Origin: Microbacterium sp. LWH7-1.2
Lineage (GTDB): Bacteria; Actinomycetota; Actinomycetes; Actinomycetales; Microbacteriaceae
DNA: 64,000 nucleotides
Assembly: GCF_038397755.1 (NCBI RefSeq)
Contig: NZ_CP151637.1
Location: 1,364,001-1,428,000, forward strand
Direction: 5' to 3'
Position numbers and translations under genes: made by a program. The notes below the pieces were generated by a model. The model worked only from the letters and a program-made list of their open reading frames with translations, did no database searches and had not been told where the DNA came from. Shown piece by piece: positions 12,726 through 23,998 of this stretch (positions are counted from its first letter, which is position 1; each line of letters begins with the position of its first letter).

Positions 12726-13325
12726 ATGTTCGTGATCACCAGCGACCAGCGAGACAGCCGCAGCAGCGCCGACCTGGTGCCTGCCGCCGTGGCCTCCGTC
12801 CACGCGTACGGGACTCACGGGATCGCGCTGGCGCCCGAGCGCACCGCGGGCGACGAGGTGCAGGTCGCGGTCGCCGACGCGGAGGCCTTGCTCGCGATCG
12901 TTCTCGACTTGACCCGTTCGGGCCAGTGGAGCGTGGGCGTCGGCGTCGGCGAGGTCGAGTCGCCCCTGCCCGACAGCGTCCGGGCCGCGCGGGGCGAGGC
13001 CTTCGTGAACGCGCGCGACGCCGTCGACCGTGCGAAGAAGGCCGCCACTCGCATCGCGATCACGGCGCCGGACGGCGGGGCCGACGCCGAGGCCCTCGTG
13101 CGTCTGCTGGTGGAACTGCGCGATCGGCGCACCGCCGAAGGATGGGAGGTCTACGACCTGCTCGCCGAAGGGATCACGCAGCGCGAGGCCGCCGCACGCC
13201 TCGGCATCTCGGAGGGCGCCGTGAGCCTCCGAGTGAAGTCGGCGGGCCTGCGCACCGAGGAGGCCGCCCTGCCGGCGCTCGCCCGCGTGCTCGCCCGGCT
13301 GAGTCCGCGGCCCGTGCCAGACTGA
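12726..13325 (+). CDS. SatD-like protein with C-terminal helix-turn-helix
   Basis: The 199-residue protein opens with FVITSDQRDSR and carries AGDEVQ (about 39-44), a VGVGVGEV stretch and RGEAFVNARDA. These blocks resemble the N-terminal region of SatD family proteins. The C-terminal third holds a sigma-70 region 4-like helix-turn-helix (ITQREAAARLGISEGAVSLR, about 155-174). SatD proteins lie in small operons with a membrane protein in many phyla, and their biochemical role is unknown. Here the next gene starts 4 nt downstream and encodes such a membrane protein. The HTH suggests DNA binding and possible autoregulation. SatD membership is recalled from family features and was not tested by search. 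Confidence 0.7.
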   Translation: MFVITSDQRDSRSSADLVPAAVASVHAYGTHGIALAPERTAGDEVQVAVADAEALLAIVLDLTRSGQWSVGVGVGEVESPLPDSVRAARGEAFVNARDAVDRAKKAATRIAITAPDGGADAEALVRLLVELRDRRTAEGWEVYDLLAEGITQREAAARLGISEGAVSLRVKSAGLRTEEAALPALARVLARLSPRPVPD

Positions 13326-13329
13326 CGCC

Positions 13330-13926
13330 ATGGTCTCCCCGGACGTGATCCTCGTCGCCGCGCTCACGATCTTCCTGATCCTCGCACTCTGCGGGGCGCT
13401 CGTGCTGGTGGTGACCAGTCTTCGCAAGCCGACGACCATCCCCCTCATCGTCGCGGCCGTGCTGGTCGTCCTGTGCCTGCTCGCCGTGACGGTGTCGCCC
13501 GTGAACGTGCCGCTCCTGCTCGGCCTGGGCATCGCCATGCTCGGTACGGCCCTCGGCGTGCTCGGCGGCAACCCGATCACGCGGCGCATCCTCGAGATCG
13601 CGAGCCACGGGCGCGTCGAGGAGGGCGACAACGGCGGCATCCTCCTGCGCGCTCCCGCACTCCCGGGAGCCGTCGCCGGCGAGGGCGCGGTGCGCGAGGT
13701 GATGCGCGGCGGAACCACGATCGGCTACCTCGAGCGCGTGGCGGTGACGCTCGGCATCGTCGCGGGGTTCCCCGAGGCGATCGCCGTGGTCGTGGCGGTC
13801 AAGGGCATCGGCCGGTTCTCGGAACTCGCGACCGCCGAGGCGCGCGAGCGCTTCATCATCGGCACGCTCGCGAGCCTCGTGTGGGCGTGCGTCGTCGCGG
13901 CCCTGGTGCGTCTCGCGATCTGGTGA
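13330..13926 (+). CDS. membrane protein resembling the C-terminal half of DUF3307 proteins
   Basis: The 198-residue product has hydrophobic helices at about 7-28, 35-52, 57-76, 135-158 and 173-195. The segment YLERVAVTLGIVAGFPEAIA (from about 135) followed by KGIGRFSEL and IIGTLASLVWA matches my recollection of the C-terminal region of DUF3307 membrane proteins, where a YLER, K-RF and IGTL pattern recurs. The N-terminal DUF3307 part appears to be replaced by three short helices. It is translationally close to the SatD-like gene (4-nt gap), and SatD plus DUF3307 is a recurrent gene pair. The function is unknown. Confidence 0.6.
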   Translation: MVSPDVILVAALTIFLILALCGALVLVVTSLRKPTTIPLIVAAVLVVLCLLAVTVSPVNVPLLLGLGIAMLGTALGVLGGNPITRRILEIASHGRVEEGDNGGILLRAPALPGAVAGEGAVREVMRGGTTIGYLERVAVTLGIVAGFPEAIAVVVAVKGIGRFSELATAEARERFIIGTLASLVWACVVAALVRLAIW

Positions 13927-13945
13927 TCGCGAGGCTTCTTCGCGA
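13927..13945. terminator. short palindromic hairpin between convergent genes
   Basis: TCGCGA, a 7-nt loop and TCGCGA sit between the ends of the plus-strand membrane gene and argH. The stem is only 6 bp, so it is at most a weak bidirectional terminator. Confidence 0.35.
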
Positions 13946-13951
13946 CCGAGA

Positions 13952-15391
<1,440 letters not shown>

Positions 15392-15425
15392 CTACCGACG
15401 CGTCACCGACCACGACGCCGCCGTG

Positions 15426-16571
15426 TCATCGCCGTCGATCGGCGGGGACGGCGAAGCGCGAGGCGGTGTCGAGCAGCGTCTCGAGCGGGCCGCGGCCGAC
15501 GAGGAGAGCCCAGGCGGTGCACAGCGCTGCGGTGCCGATGGTGAGCGGCCAGAACGGCTCGAGAGCGCGGAATCCGGCGAGGTCGCCGACCCGCTCGAGC
15601 ACCGCCGCGGCGACGAGGGCCCACACGACGAGCTGCAGCGTGTAGGCGGTGAGCGGCATCGCGCCGACCGCCCGCAGGGGCAGTGCGACCCACACGAGCA
15701 CGGTCCGGCAGGCGAGAAGGCACAGCCCCAGCACGGCGAGCGCGAAGCCGCCGGAGCCGATCACCTCCAGCAGGCCGGTCGAGTGCGGCCGCACGGTCCA
15801 GAGCGCCCCGAGGTACGAGGCGGCCTCGGCGTCGGGATCCGAGCCGCTCGCCGCGCCGAGCCCGTACCCGACTGCCGCAAGCAGGACGCCGGCGACCACG
15901 AGCCACACCTGCACCCGCAGCCCGGTGACGCCGGCACGGGCGACCCCGAGGCCGGCGAGGACGAAGGCGATCCAGGTCGTGAACGGGTAGTGCCAGCCCA
16001 GGGCGAGAGACACCGGCTCTCCGAGCGGGGAGCTCCAGAACGGGAGGGCGTCGAGGACGACCTGCACGAACGGCAGGAAGAGGGCCAGCGCTCCCGCGAG
16101 CGGCAGAAGAACGCGCGCCGGGAGCGACGTCAGCGGCAGCGCCAGCAGGAACATGAGGGCGTACGCCGGAAGGATCACGAACACCGGCACGTCCGTGGCG
16201 ATGAGCAGGATGCCGAGTACCCAGAGCAGTCCCGCCCGGACCGCGAGCCTGCCCCGCGCGGTGTTCATCGCGTCGCCGGAGAGCGGGGAGCGCGCGCCGG
16301 TCACGAGCCCGATCGAGACGCCCGCGAGCGTCGCGAACAGGATCGAGGAACGGCCCGACACGACAGCGACCCACGTGCCGGAGTCGAGCACGTCGAAGGG
16401 CTCGGTGATCCAGAGCAGGTGGGCGGCGAACATGCCGAGCACTGCCAGCCCGCGGGCGAGATCGACGCCGCCGATGCGGGCGGGGCCGTTCAGACGCTCC
16501 CAGCGCGTGGTGAGCCAGCCGTCGGCGGGCGGCGTGATGCGCTGTGTACCGCTCGCCCCTCGCGCGCTCAC
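15426..16571 (-). CDS. membrane acyltransferase-like protein (DUF418 / HGSNAT-type)
   Basis: The 381-residue protein has about nine to ten hydrophobic segments. It begins the membrane part with RIGGVDLARGLAVLGMFAAH, a pattern shared by heparan-alpha-glucosaminide N-acetyltransferase-like and DUF1624/DUF418 proteins. Loop motifs include GRSSILFATLAG. The C-terminal third (LTAYTLQLVVWAL and PLETLLDTASRFA) is DUF418-like. These proteins may move acyl groups across the membrane, but no substrate is known for this branch. It starts 13 nt after argF ends, inside the arginine cluster, which suggests co-transcription without implying a role in arginine synthesis. Confidence 0.75.
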   Translation of the reverse strand: MSARGASGTQRITPPADGWLTTRWERLNGPARIGGVDLARGLAVLGMFAAHLLWITEPFDVLDSGTWVAVVSGRSSILFATLAGVSIGLVTGARSPLSGDAMNTARGRLAVRAGLLWVLGILLIATDVPVFVILPAYALMFLLALPLTSLPARVLLPLAGALALFLPFVQVVLDALPFWSSPLGEPVSLALGWHYPFTTWIAFVLAGLGVARAGVTGLRVQVWLVVAGVLLAAVGYGLGAASGSDPDAEAASYLGALWTVRPHSTGLLEVIGSGGFALAVLGLCLLACRTVLVWVALPLRAVGAMPLTAYTLQLVVWALVAAAVLERVGDLAGFRALEPFWPLTIGTAALCTAWALLVGRGPLETLLDTASRFAVPADRRR

Positions 16572-16584
16572 CGACCGGGTGCTC

Positions 16585-17508
16585 TCAGTCCTGGCGGAGG
16601 AGCCAGACGAGCAGGGCCTTCTGGGCGTGGAGGCGGTTCTCCGCCTCGTCCCACACCACGCTCTGCGGACCGTCGATCACCTCGGCGTCGACCTCGTAGC
16701 CGCGGTCGGCGGGGAGGCAGTGGATGAAGATCGCGTCGTTCTTCGCGAGCCCCATCAGCTCCTGGGTCACCTTGTACCCGCCGAGGTCGCGCAGGCGCTC
16801 GAGCTTCTCCTCCTCCTTGCCCATCGACACCCATGTGTCCGTCACGATGACGTCGGCACCGGCCGCCGCCTCGTTCGCGTCGGTGTAGAGAGCGACCGAT
16901 CCGCCCGTCTCCGCCGCGCGGTGGTCCGCGTCGGCGATCACGTCGTCGCGCGGCGCGTAGGCCTCGGGTGACGCGACGCGCACGTGCATCCCGGCGGTCA
17001 CGCCGGCGAGCACGTACGAGTGAGCCATGTTCGACTTGCCGTCCCCGAAGAACGCGAGCGTCAGGCCGGCCAGGTCGCCCTTGTGCTCCTTGATGGTGAG
17101 CAGGTCGGCGAGCAGCTGGCACGGGTGGAAGTCGTCGCTCAGCGCGTTGACGACGGGCACCCGCGTGCCCTCCGCCATCTGCTCGAGCCCCGCCTGTGCG
17201 TACGTGCGCCAGACGATGGCCGCCACCTGGCGCTCCAGCACGCGGGCCGTGTCGGCCGGCGTCTCCTTGCCGCCCAGCTGGCTGTTCGCCGTCGAGATGA
17301 TGAGCGGCGAACCGCCCAGGTCGGCGATGCCGACCGCGAACGACACGCGCGTGCGAGTGGATGACTTGTCGAAGATGACGGCGACCGTCTGCGGACCCTC
17401 GAGAGGCTTGAGCTTCCAGCGGTCCTTCTTGAGCGAGACCGCCAGATCGAGGATCTCGTCCTGCTCGGCCTGCGTCAGATCATCATCGCGCAGCAGGTGG
17501 CGGGTCAT
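16585..17508 (-). CDS. argF: ornithine carbamoyltransferase
   Basis: ArgF makes citrulline from ornithine and carbamoyl phosphate. The carbamoyl-phosphate motif STRTRVSF is near residue 52, the ornithine-binding HCLP motif is near 264, and HPCQ lies near 127. The length of 307 residues is typical. The ATG at 17508 overlaps the argD stop as ATGA, which fixes the start; the much longer in-frame extension is only the argD region read in another frame. Its place in argC-J-B-D-F matches the classic actinobacterial cluster, but the repressor gene argR usually next to it is absent. Confidence 0.97.
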   Translation of the reverse strand: MTRHLLRDDDLTQAEQDEILDLAVSLKKDRWKLKPLEGPQTVAVIFDKSSTRTRVSFAVGIADLGGSPLIISTANSQLGGKETPADTARVLERQVAAIVWRTYAQAGLEQMAEGTRVPVVNALSDDFHPCQLLADLLTIKEHKGDLAGLTLAFFGDGKSNMAHSYVLAGVTAGMHVRVASPEAYAPRDDVIADADHRAAETGGSVALYTDANEAAAGADVIVTDTWVSMGKEEEKLERLRDLGGYKVTQELMGLAKNDAIFIHCLPADRGYEVDAEVIDGPQSVVWDEAENRLHAQKALLVWLLRQD

Positions 17509-18719
17509 GCGGGAACCTCCGTCGCAACGTCGAGCACGAGTGCGTCTTCGACCGTGCGCAGCGACGCCGTGAACAGCTCGACGAACTCGTCGATCTCGAC
17601 GTCGCCGATCGTCAGGGCCGGGACGAGACGGATCGTCTCGTCGTTCGGGGCGTTGATCACGAGGCCGTGCTCCTGTGCGGCGGCCACGAGGGCCTTCGAG
17701 ACAGGATGCTTCAGCCCGATGCCGATCAGCAGGCCCGCGCCGCGGCATCCGTCGATCAGATCCGAATCGATGCCCTCGATCGCCGCGCGCAGCTGGGCGC
17801 CGCGCTCCGCGGCGTTGCGCACCAGCTCTGCCCGCTCGATCTCGCCGAGCACGGCGCCCGCGACGGCGGTGCCCAGCGCGTTGCCGCCGAACGTCGAACC
17901 GTGCGTGCCCGGGTAGAACAGCTCGCTCGCGGCGCCGAAGGTGATGAGGGCGCCGATCGGGAACCCGCCGCCGATGCCCTTGGCGACCGTGATCGCGTCG
18001 GGGGTGATGCCCTCGTGCTGGAAGGCGAACCACTCCCCCGTCCGGCCGGCGCCGGTCTGGATCTCGTCGATGATGAGCAGCGCGCCGTGGCGCTCGGTGA
18101 TCTCGCGCGCTGCGGCGAGGTACCCCTCGGGCAGCGGCAGCACACCTGCCTCGCCCTTGACGGGCTCGACGAAGAGGGCTGCCACCCGGTCGTCGATCGC
18201 CGCCTCGAGCGCATCGACCGTGGAGTCGATGAACTCGACGCCGGGCGTCATCGGAAGGAAGGGCTCCTGCATGTACGGCTTGCCGGTGAGAGCCAGCGTG
18301 CCCATCGTGCGGCCGTGGAAGGCGTCGGTCAGCGCGAGGATGCGCGGCCGCTCGGTTCCGCCGTGGAGGCGGGCGAGCTTGAACGCCGCCTCGTTCGCCT
18401 CGGCGCCCGAGTTCCCGAAGTACACGCGGCCGGAGTCGCCGGTGCCGGCGAGTCGCTTCAGCGTCGCGGCGAGCGCGAGCTGCGGCGGCGTGGCGAAGTA
18501 GTTCGACACGTGCGCGAGCGTCGCGGCCTGCGTCGCGATCGCGTCGACGAACACCGGGTGCGCGTGGCCGAGCGAGTCGACCGCGATCCCTGCGAGGAAA
18601 TCCAGGTAGCGCTTGCCGTCGGCGTCCCACAGGTAGGATCCCTCACCCCGCACGAACATCTGCATTCGAGCGCCGAAGCTCTTCACGAGGTCGCGCCCCG
18701 CATCGTCCTGCCACGTCAT
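17505..18719 (-). CDS. argD: acetylornithine aminotransferase
   Basis: This PLP-dependent class III aminotransferase converts N-acetylglutamate semialdehyde to N-acetylornithine. The enzyme has 404 residues. It shows the [21 protein letters not shown] substrate/PLP site, LIIDEIQTG (Asp binding the pyridine nitrogen), and [13 protein letters not shown], whose Lys is the Schiff-base residue. Its ATG overlaps the argB stop by 4 nt and its stop overlaps argF, so expression is translationally coupled. The start was chosen at MTWQDDAG because of the overlap. Confidence 0.96.
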   Translation of the reverse strand: MTWQDDAGRDLVKSFGARMQMFVRGEGSYLWDADGKRYLDFLAGIAVDSLGHAHPVFVDAIATQAATLAHVSNYFATPPQLALAATLKRLAGTGDSGRVYFGNSGAEANEAAFKLARLHGGTERPRILALTDAFHGRTMGTLALTGKPYMQEPFLPMTPGVEFIDSTVDALEAAIDDRVAALFVEPVKGEAGVLPLPEGYLAAAREITERHGALLIIDEIQTGAGRTGEWFAFQHEGITPDAITVAKGIGGGFPIGALITFGAASELFYPGTHGSTFGGNALGTAVAGAVLGEIERAELVRNAAERGAQLRAAIEGIDSDLIDGCRGAGLLIGIGLKHPVSKALVAAAQEHGLVINAPNDETIRLVPALTIGDVEIDEFVELFTASLRTVEDALVLDVATEVPA

Positions 18720-19615
18720 CCGAGCACCACCTCTGTTCCGATTCCCTTGCTGGTGAAGATCTCCACGAGCACCGAATGCGGCACCCGCCCGTCGATGATG
18801 GCCGCGGTCTCGACGCCGCCTTCGACGGCCTCCAGGCACGCCGCCATCTTCGGGATCATGCCCGACTCGAGCGTCGGCAGCATCGCCTTCAGCTCCGTCG
18901 AGGTCAGGTGCGATACCAGTGAGTCGCGGTTGGGCCAGTCGGCATACAGCCCCGCGACGTCGGTGAGCACCACGAGCTTCGCCGCACCGAGTGCGACGGC
19001 GAGAGCGGATGCTGCGGCATCCGCGTTCACGTTCAGGGAATGTCCCGGGTGGTCGAGGTCGGGGGCGATGCTCGAGACCACGGGGATGCGGCCCGCGTCG
19101 ATCTGATCGAGCACCGGCTGGGGGTCGACCTCGACGACGTCGCCGACGCGGCCCAGGTCGTGCTCGACGCCCTCGATCACCACTCCGCGCCGACGGCCGC
19201 CGAACAGCCCGGCGTCCTCACCGCTGAGGCCGGTCGCGACCGGACCATGCGCGTTGATCTTGGACACCAGCTGCGGGTTGATCTGACCGGTGAGCACCAT
19301 GCGGACGACCGAGATCGCCTCGGTCGAGGTGACACGGTAGCCGCCCTTGAACTCGCTGGGGATCGCGAGGCGGTCGAGCATGGACGAGATCTGCGGGCCG
19401 CCGCCGTGCACGACGACGGGCTTCACCCCGACGTAGCGGAGGTAGGCGATGTCGGCGGCGAAGGCGTCCTGGAGCTCCTCGCTCACCATGGCGTTGCCGC
19501 CGTACTTGACGACCACGATCTGGTCGCGGAAGCGCTTGAGCCAGGGCAGCGACTCGATGAGGGTCACGGCCCGGGCGCTGGCCTCGCCGGGATCGGTGTC
19601 TTGCAGATCAGTCAT
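18716..19615 (-). CDS. argB: acetylglutamate kinase
   Basis: ArgB phosphorylates N-acetylglutamate and is the usual feedback-controlled step in arginine synthesis. The 299-residue protein has the amino-acid-kinase glycine-rich segments KYGGNAM (near 38-44) and VHGGGPQIS (near 69), plus [13 protein letters not shown] for ATP/NAG binding. Its N-terminal helix extension is long enough for the hexameric, arginine-inhibited form found in actinobacteria, although inhibition cannot be read directly. It lies 13 nt downstream of argJ and overlaps argD. Confidence 0.96.
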   Translation of the reverse strand: MTDLQDTDPGEASARAVTLIESLPWLKRFRDQIVVVKYGGNAMVSEELQDAFAADIAYLRYVGVKPVVVHGGGPQISSMLDRLAIPSEFKGGYRVTSTEAISVVRMVLTGQINPQLVSKINAHGPVATGLSGEDAGLFGGRRRGVVIEGVEHDLGRVGDVVEVDPQPVLDQIDAGRIPVVSSIAPDLDHPGHSLNVNADAAASALAVALGAAKLVVLTDVAGLYADWPNRDSLVSHLTSTELKAMLPTLESGMIPKMAACLEAVEGGVETAAIIDGRVPHSVLVEIFTSKGIGTEVVLG

Positions 19616-19628
19616 GAGGCCTGCTTGT

Positions 19629-20786
19629 TCATGAGGAGTACGCGCTGTTCTCGTGGACGTAGTCGTGGGTGAGGTCGTTGGTGAGGATCGTCGCCGTCGC
19701 CGCGCCGACCTTGAGGTCGATCACGAGGCGGGTCGCGCGCGGCGCGAGGTCGACCGCTTCTCGCGGGGCGTCGGGGCCTCCGGCACTGCACACGCGCACG
19801 CCGTTCATCCACACGTCGACGTCGTACGGGTCGAACGCGGCCCCGGTCGTGCCGATCGCGGCGAGCACGCGGCCCCAGTTCGGGTCGTTGCCGAAGATGG
19901 CGGCCTTGAAGAGATTGTTGCGGGCGACCGACCGGCCGACCTCCACCGCGTCGTCCTCCGAGGCGGCGTTGATGACCTCGATCGTGATGTCGTGGCTCGC
20001 GCCCTCGGCGTCGCCCTGCAGCTGCCGGGCGAGGTCCTGGCAGACCTCGGCGAGCGCGGCGGCGAACGCCTCGGGGTCGGGGGTGACGCCCGATGCTCCG
20101 CTGACCATGAGGGTGACCTGGTCGTTCGTCGACATGCAGCCGTCCGAGTCCAGTCGATCGAACGTGCGACCCGTGGCGGCGCGCAACGCGGCGTCGGCCT
20201 GCGCCGCGTCGAGGACGGCGTCCGTCGTGATGACCACGAGCATCGTCGCGAGGCCCGGCGCCAGCATCCCGGCGCCCTTCGCCATGCCGCCGATCGACCA
20301 GCCGTCGCCCGTCACGACGGAGCGCTTCGGCTTCGAATCCGTGGTCATGATGGCGAGGGATGCTGCTTCCCCGCCGTCCGCGGAGAGCTCGGCGATGCCC
20401 TGCTCGGTGCCCGCGAGCACCTTCGCACGGAACGCCTCGTCACCGGTGCCGATCAGCCCCGTCGAGCACACCAGGACGTCGCCCGCGCTCACGGCCAGGA
20501 GCTCGGCGGCCTTCTCGGCCGTCTGGTGGGTGGTCTGGAAGCCGAAGGATCCGGTGAAGCAGTTGGCGCCGCCCGAGTTGAGGACGACCGCCTCCACCAC
20601 GCCGTCGCGGACGACCTCCTGCGACCACAGGATCGGGTTCGCCTTCGCGCGGTTGCTGGTGAACACCGCGGCGCCGACCTTGAGCGGTCCGCGGTTGACG
20701 ACCACGGCCACATCGGGCTTGCCGGTCGACTTGAGTCCGACGGCGACACCGGCCGCCTCGAATCCCTGGGGCGCGGTGACGCTCAC
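19629..20786 (-). CDS. argJ: glutamate N-acetyltransferase / amino-acid N-acetyltransferase
   Basis: ArgJ recycles the acetyl group from acetylornithine to glutamate, and in bifunctional forms also uses acetyl-CoA. The precursor self-cleaves before the Thr of the ATML motif, here T181 in [16 protein letters not shown], giving two chains. The length of 385 is typical. The start is a GTG at 20786 with AAAGGAG about 9 nt upstream; a longer ORF start lies before that ribosome-binding site and is less likely. Since argJ is present, the acetylated cycle is probably used. Whether it is mono- or bifunctional is not visible. Confidence 0.95.
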   Translation of the reverse strand: MSVTAPQGFEAAGVAVGLKSTGKPDVAVVVNRGPLKVGAAVFTSNRAKANPILWSQEVVRDGVVEAVVLNSGGANCFTGSFGFQTTHQTAEKAAELLAVSAGDVLVCSTGLIGTGDEAFRAKVLAGTEQGIAELSADGGEAASLAIMTTDSKPKRSVVTGDGWSIGGMAKGAGMLAPGLATMLVVITTDAVLDAAQADAALRAATGRTFDRLDSDGCMSTNDQVTLMVSGASGVTPDPEAFAAALAEVCQDLARQLQGDAEGASHDITIEVINAASEDDAVEVGRSVARNNLFKAAIFGNDPNWGRVLAAIGTTGAAFDPYDVDVWMNGVRVCSAGGPDAPREAVDLAPRATRLVIDLKVGAATATILTNDLTHDYVHENSAYSS

Positions 20787-20835
20787 GGCGCGACACTCCT
20801 TTGATTTCCGATGTCGAGATGCCTGCGGAGAGGAG

Positions 20836-21909
20836 TCATGGCGCGACTCCATTCACAGACAGCGCGGTGCCCTCGGCGAGCCCCAGCGCGATGTTCATGG
20901 ACTGCACGGCGGCTCCGGCCGTGCCCTTGACGAGGTTGTCGACCGCCGTCACGACGGTCACGCGGTTCGCCGCGCGATCGATCGCGAGGCCCATCAGCGC
21001 GGTGTTCGCGCCGAGCACATCGGCGGTGCGCGGGAACTGGCCGGCGGGCAGCAGCTGCACGAAGGCCTCGTCGCCGTACGCCGACTCCCACGCGCCCCGG
21101 ATCTCGTCGTCGGTCGCGCCCGGCACGATCGGCGCCGTGGAGGTCGCGAGGATGCCCCGCGACATCGGCACCAGCACCGGGGTGAACGAGATGCGGATGC
21201 CCTCGTCGGCGGTGGTGCTCTGCTCGGCGTCCGACGCGCGCGCGGCGGCGAGCGCTTGGCGGATCTCGGGGATGTGCCGGTGCGAGCCACCTACGGCGTA
21301 GGGGTTGGCGGACCCGAGGATCTCAGCAGCCAGCAGGTTCGTCTTGAGGCTCTTGCCGGCGCCCGAAGGCCCGACCGCCAGCACCGTCACGATGTCGGAG
21401 GGGTCGATCACGCCCGCGGCGACACCCGGCGCGAGCGACAGGGAGACGGTGGAGGCGTTGCAGCCGGGGGCCGCGATGCGGGACGCCCCGACCAGTCGTT
21501 GACGCTGCTTCGCACCCGCAACCGGAAGCTCGGGGACGCCGTAGACCCACGGCTCGTGGAAGTCGCCGCCGTAGAAGCGATCCCAGTCGGCCACCGACTC
21601 GAGCCGGTGGTCGGCGCCTGCGTCGATCACGAGGGGCGTGTCGCCGAGAGCGTCGGTGTACTGCCCGGACTGGCCGTGCGGCAGCGCCAGGAAGACGATG
21701 TCGTGACCGGCGAGCACCTCGGGCGAGGTCTCGGCGAGGGTCAGGTGCGCGAGGGAGCGCAGGTGGGGCTGGTGCTGGATGAGCGGCTGTCCCGCGTTGG
21801 AGTGCGCGGTCACGGTGCGGATCTCGACGTCGGGATGCGCGGCGAGGATCCGCAGGATCTCGCCGCCCGCATAGCCGGATGCGCCGGAGACGGCGACCGA
21901 ATATGTCAT
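20836..21909 (-). CDS. argC: N-acetyl-gamma-glutamyl-phosphate reductase
   Basis: ArgC is an NADPH-dependent reductase that makes N-acetylglutamate semialdehyde. Its GASGYAGGE nucleotide-binding loop is at about 9-17, the catalytic Cys is C150 in AAPGCNAST, and an HRHIPEI-type active-site His segment lies downstream. The ATG at 21909 is preferred over one three codons upstream because TAAGGT/AAGGTGG lies 5-7 nt before it. That sequence can be read either as a ribosome-binding site or as a leaderless -10. It is the first gene of the argCJBDF run. The stretch 21910-22198 upstream holds no gene and no clear ArgR box that I can recognise. Confidence 0.95.
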   Translation of the reverse strand: MTYSVAVSGASGYAGGEILRILAAHPDVEIRTVTAHSNAGQPLIQHQPHLRSLAHLTLAETSPEVLAGHDIVFLALPHGQSGQYTDALGDTPLVIDAGADHRLESVADWDRFYGGDFHEPWVYGVPELPVAGAKQRQRLVGASRIAAPGCNASTVSLSLAPGVAAGVIDPSDIVTVLAVGPSGAGKSLKTNLLAAEILGSANPYAVGGSHRHIPEIRQALAAARASDAEQSTTADEGIRISFTPVLVPMSRGILATSTAPIVPGATDDEIRGAWESAYGDEAFVQLLPAGQFPRTADVLGANTALMGLAIDRAANRVTVVTAVDNLVKGTAGAAVQSMNIALGLAEGTALSVNGVAP

Positions 21910-22198
21910 GGATTCCACCTTAGAGTCTGGGGCTGAGGGCCGGAGACGGCGACGCCCACTCGCGACGGTCCATGACAGGACGGCGTGCGGGGTCGCCTAG
22001 AGTCGGCTCTCGCCCAGACGGCGTCGGCGCGCGGGAGCGGCGCTCGGAACGAGCGTCGAGAGTCCCTGGGTCGCCGAAGGCATGCGCCGACGATAGCGGC
22101 CGGGCCGCGGCATCCGCAAATCGCCCGTCACGGTCGACGTCGCGGGCGCGACCGCGAGCCGCGCACCCCATGACACGTGTGCTGTGAATGGCGGGGGC

Positions 22199-23179
22199 TC
22201 AGCCGCGGAGTTCGCGGACCAGCTCCAGCTCGTCGGCGCGGGTGAGCCCGGCGCGGCGTTCGCGGTCGAGTCCGCGTTCCCGCTCGTCGGCGAGGGTGCG
22301 CTCGAGGGTGTCGCGCAGCGGGCGCAGATGGCCGCCGAGCAGCCGGTAGGCGGCGTTCGAGCGCGTCCAGAAGCCGATCATGTCGCGCGGGAGCCACAGC
22401 GGCAGCGACCGCGGGCCCATCCAGTACGCCACCTCGTGCTGCTGCAGCCAGTCGTCGTCGGCCGGCACCGTTGCGCCCGTGTGACCGGCGACGTCCCGCG
22501 CGTCGGCGAGCAGCCTGTCGAGAGCGACGGTGTCCCCCACCGCGTTCGCGACCCCGGTCCACCTCTCCTGCCCGATCGACTGCACGAACGCCGCGAGGTC
22601 GTCGACGTCGATCACCTGGGCACCGCGGCCGTCGCTGTCGGGCACGAGGACGTCCTCGGAGCCCGCGAGGGCGAACCGGCCCACCCAGTACCCGAACCGG
22701 TCGGTCGGGTCACCGGGCCCCACGATGAGTCCCGGACGCACGACCGCCGCGCGGAAGCCGAGCCTGGAGCGCACGGATGCCTTGGCCCGCGCCTTCGCGC
22801 GACCGTAGTCCTCGTCTTCGTCGGGGCCGGCAGTCGTCAGCAGTTCGGCGGTCTCATCGGCGCCCGGCACGTCGTGGGCGGCGTACACGGACACCGTCGA
22901 GATGTACGTCCAATGCCGCGTGCGCTCCCCCAGCGCCGCGATGGCCGCGGCGACGTGGTCGGGGTTCGACGACACGTCGACGATCTCGTCCCATTCGCGG
23001 CGCCCGACCTCCTCGTACGCGTCCGGTTCTTCGCGATCGCCGATCGCCAGGGTCGTGCCGTACGGTGCGGCGCGTCCACCGCGGGCGAGGCACGTGACGC
23101 CGGCTCCGGCATCCGCCCACCGCTCGGCGATGCGCCCGCTCAGCCAGCCCGTTCCGCCCAGCACCAGTACGTCGGTCAT
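22199..23179 (-). CDS. NAD-dependent epimerase/dehydratase family protein
   Basis: This is an extended-SDR-like protein of 326 residues. It begins MTDVLVLGGTGWLSGRIA, a classic Rossmann GxxGxxG dinucleotide loop. Later it carries the YISTVSVYA strand and a GRAKA-containing stretch in place of a strict YxxxK, followed by a C-terminal substrate domain. The physiological substrate is unknown. In actinobacteria such proteins are annotated as reductases or nucleoside-diphosphate-sugar epimerases. The TTG twelve bases upstream is a possible but weaker start. It has no clear operon partner. Confidence 0.75.
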   Translation of the reverse strand: MTDVLVLGGTGWLSGRIAERWADAGAGVTCLARGGRAAPYGTTLAIGDREEPDAYEEVGRREWDEIVDVSSNPDHVAAAIAALGERTRHWTYISTVSVYAAHDVPGADETAELLTTAGPDEDEDYGRAKARAKASVRSRLGFRAAVVRPGLIVGPGDPTDRFGYWVGRFALAGSEDVLVPDSDGRGAQVIDVDDLAAFVQSIGQERWTGVANAVGDTVALDRLLADARDVAGHTGATVPADDDWLQQHEVAYWMGPRSLPLWLPRDMIGFWTRSNAAYRLLGGHLRPLRDTLERTLADERERGLDRERRAGLTRADELELVRELRG

Positions 23180-23237
23180 GGCCCCACCCAACCAGACGCG
23201 CCGGGTCGAGGCATCCGTCTCCGCCGACGGCAGAGCG

Positions 23238-23978
23238 TCAGACGCGGCTGCGGAGGAACTCCGTCACGCGTGCCCAGGCGTCGGCCGCATCGGCCGGGTT
23301 GTAGCGGCGGCCGGTGTCATTGAAGAACGCGTGCGCCGAATCGGGGTACACGACGGCCTCGAAGTCGACGCCGGCCTGGACCATGGCCTCGGTCACCGCC
23401 GGCAGCGCGTCGATGAGCGCGGGGTCGTGCTGGCCGTAGATCGCCAGCACCGGCGCCGCGATGTCGGCGATGCGGTCCGCCGGCGGCGCCGTGCCGTAGA
23501 ACGGCGCGACGGCGCGGACGCGGTCGTCCTGAGCGGCGAGCAGGAACGCGTAGGTGCCGCCGAAGCAGAAGCCCGTCGCGGCGATCCGGTCGTCGATCCC
23601 CGGCTGCACGATGAGCCAGTCGACCGTCGCGCGGAGCGCGGCGATCGCCCAGTCCGCGTACTCCGGCGCCCGCATGCCCGCCATCGCCTCGCGCATGCGC
23701 GGCTGCGCGGCGGCGCGGGCCTCCTCGTCGTCGCTGTTCATCACCGCGAAGAGCTCCGCGCCCAGCGCCGGAGCGACGCCGCCATGACTCAGGATGTCGG
23801 GCGCCGCGACCAGCCAGCCCTCGGAGGCGAACCGGGCGGCCACGTCAGTGATGTGGCCGACCAGACCCCAGATCTCGTGGATGAGGACGAGTCCGCCGAT
23901 CGGCTCGCCCGCCGGACGGGCGACGTAGACGTCGAGGACCTCGCCTTCGGCGAGCGCAACCGTGATCATCTCGGACAT
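23238..23978 (-). CDS. dienelactone hydrolase family protein
   Basis: The 246-residue alpha/beta hydrolase carries HEIWG (E35 region), the nucleophile elbow GFCFGG with C138, YGQHDP with the acidic residue, and DSAHAFFND with the catalytic His. The Cys-Asp-His triad is that of dienelactone hydrolases, which open enol-lactones in aromatic degradation. Many chromosomal members have other, unknown substrates. No aromatic-degradation genes are nearby, so a specific pathway role is not claimed. The gene lies directly upstream of pheT in map order but has its own start 20 nt past the pheT stop. Confidence 0.85.
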   Translation of the reverse strand: MSEMITVALAEGEVLDVYVARPAGEPIGGLVLIHEIWGLVGHITDVAARFASEGWLVAAPDILSHGGVAPALGAELFAVMNSDDEEARAAAQPRMREAMAGMRAPEYADWAIAALRATVDWLIVQPGIDDRIAATGFCFGGTYAFLLAAQDDRVRAVAPFYGTAPPADRIADIAAPVLAIYGQHDPALIDALPAVTEAMVQAGVDFEAVVYPDSAHAFFNDTGRRYNPADAADAWARVTEFLRSRV

Positions 23979-23998
23979 GGTGCCCTCCGATACGGATG

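Noticed and set aside
16585..18630. One 681-codon ORF that seems to fuse an argD-region peptide with ArgF
   Set aside because: The upstream part is argD read in another frame. ArgF proper starts at 17508 with an ATGA overlap.
21910..22198. ArgR box or gene in the gap upstream of argC
   Set aside because: No recognisable AT-rich ARG box pair, and the ORFs there lack ribosome-binding sites and typical codon pattern.
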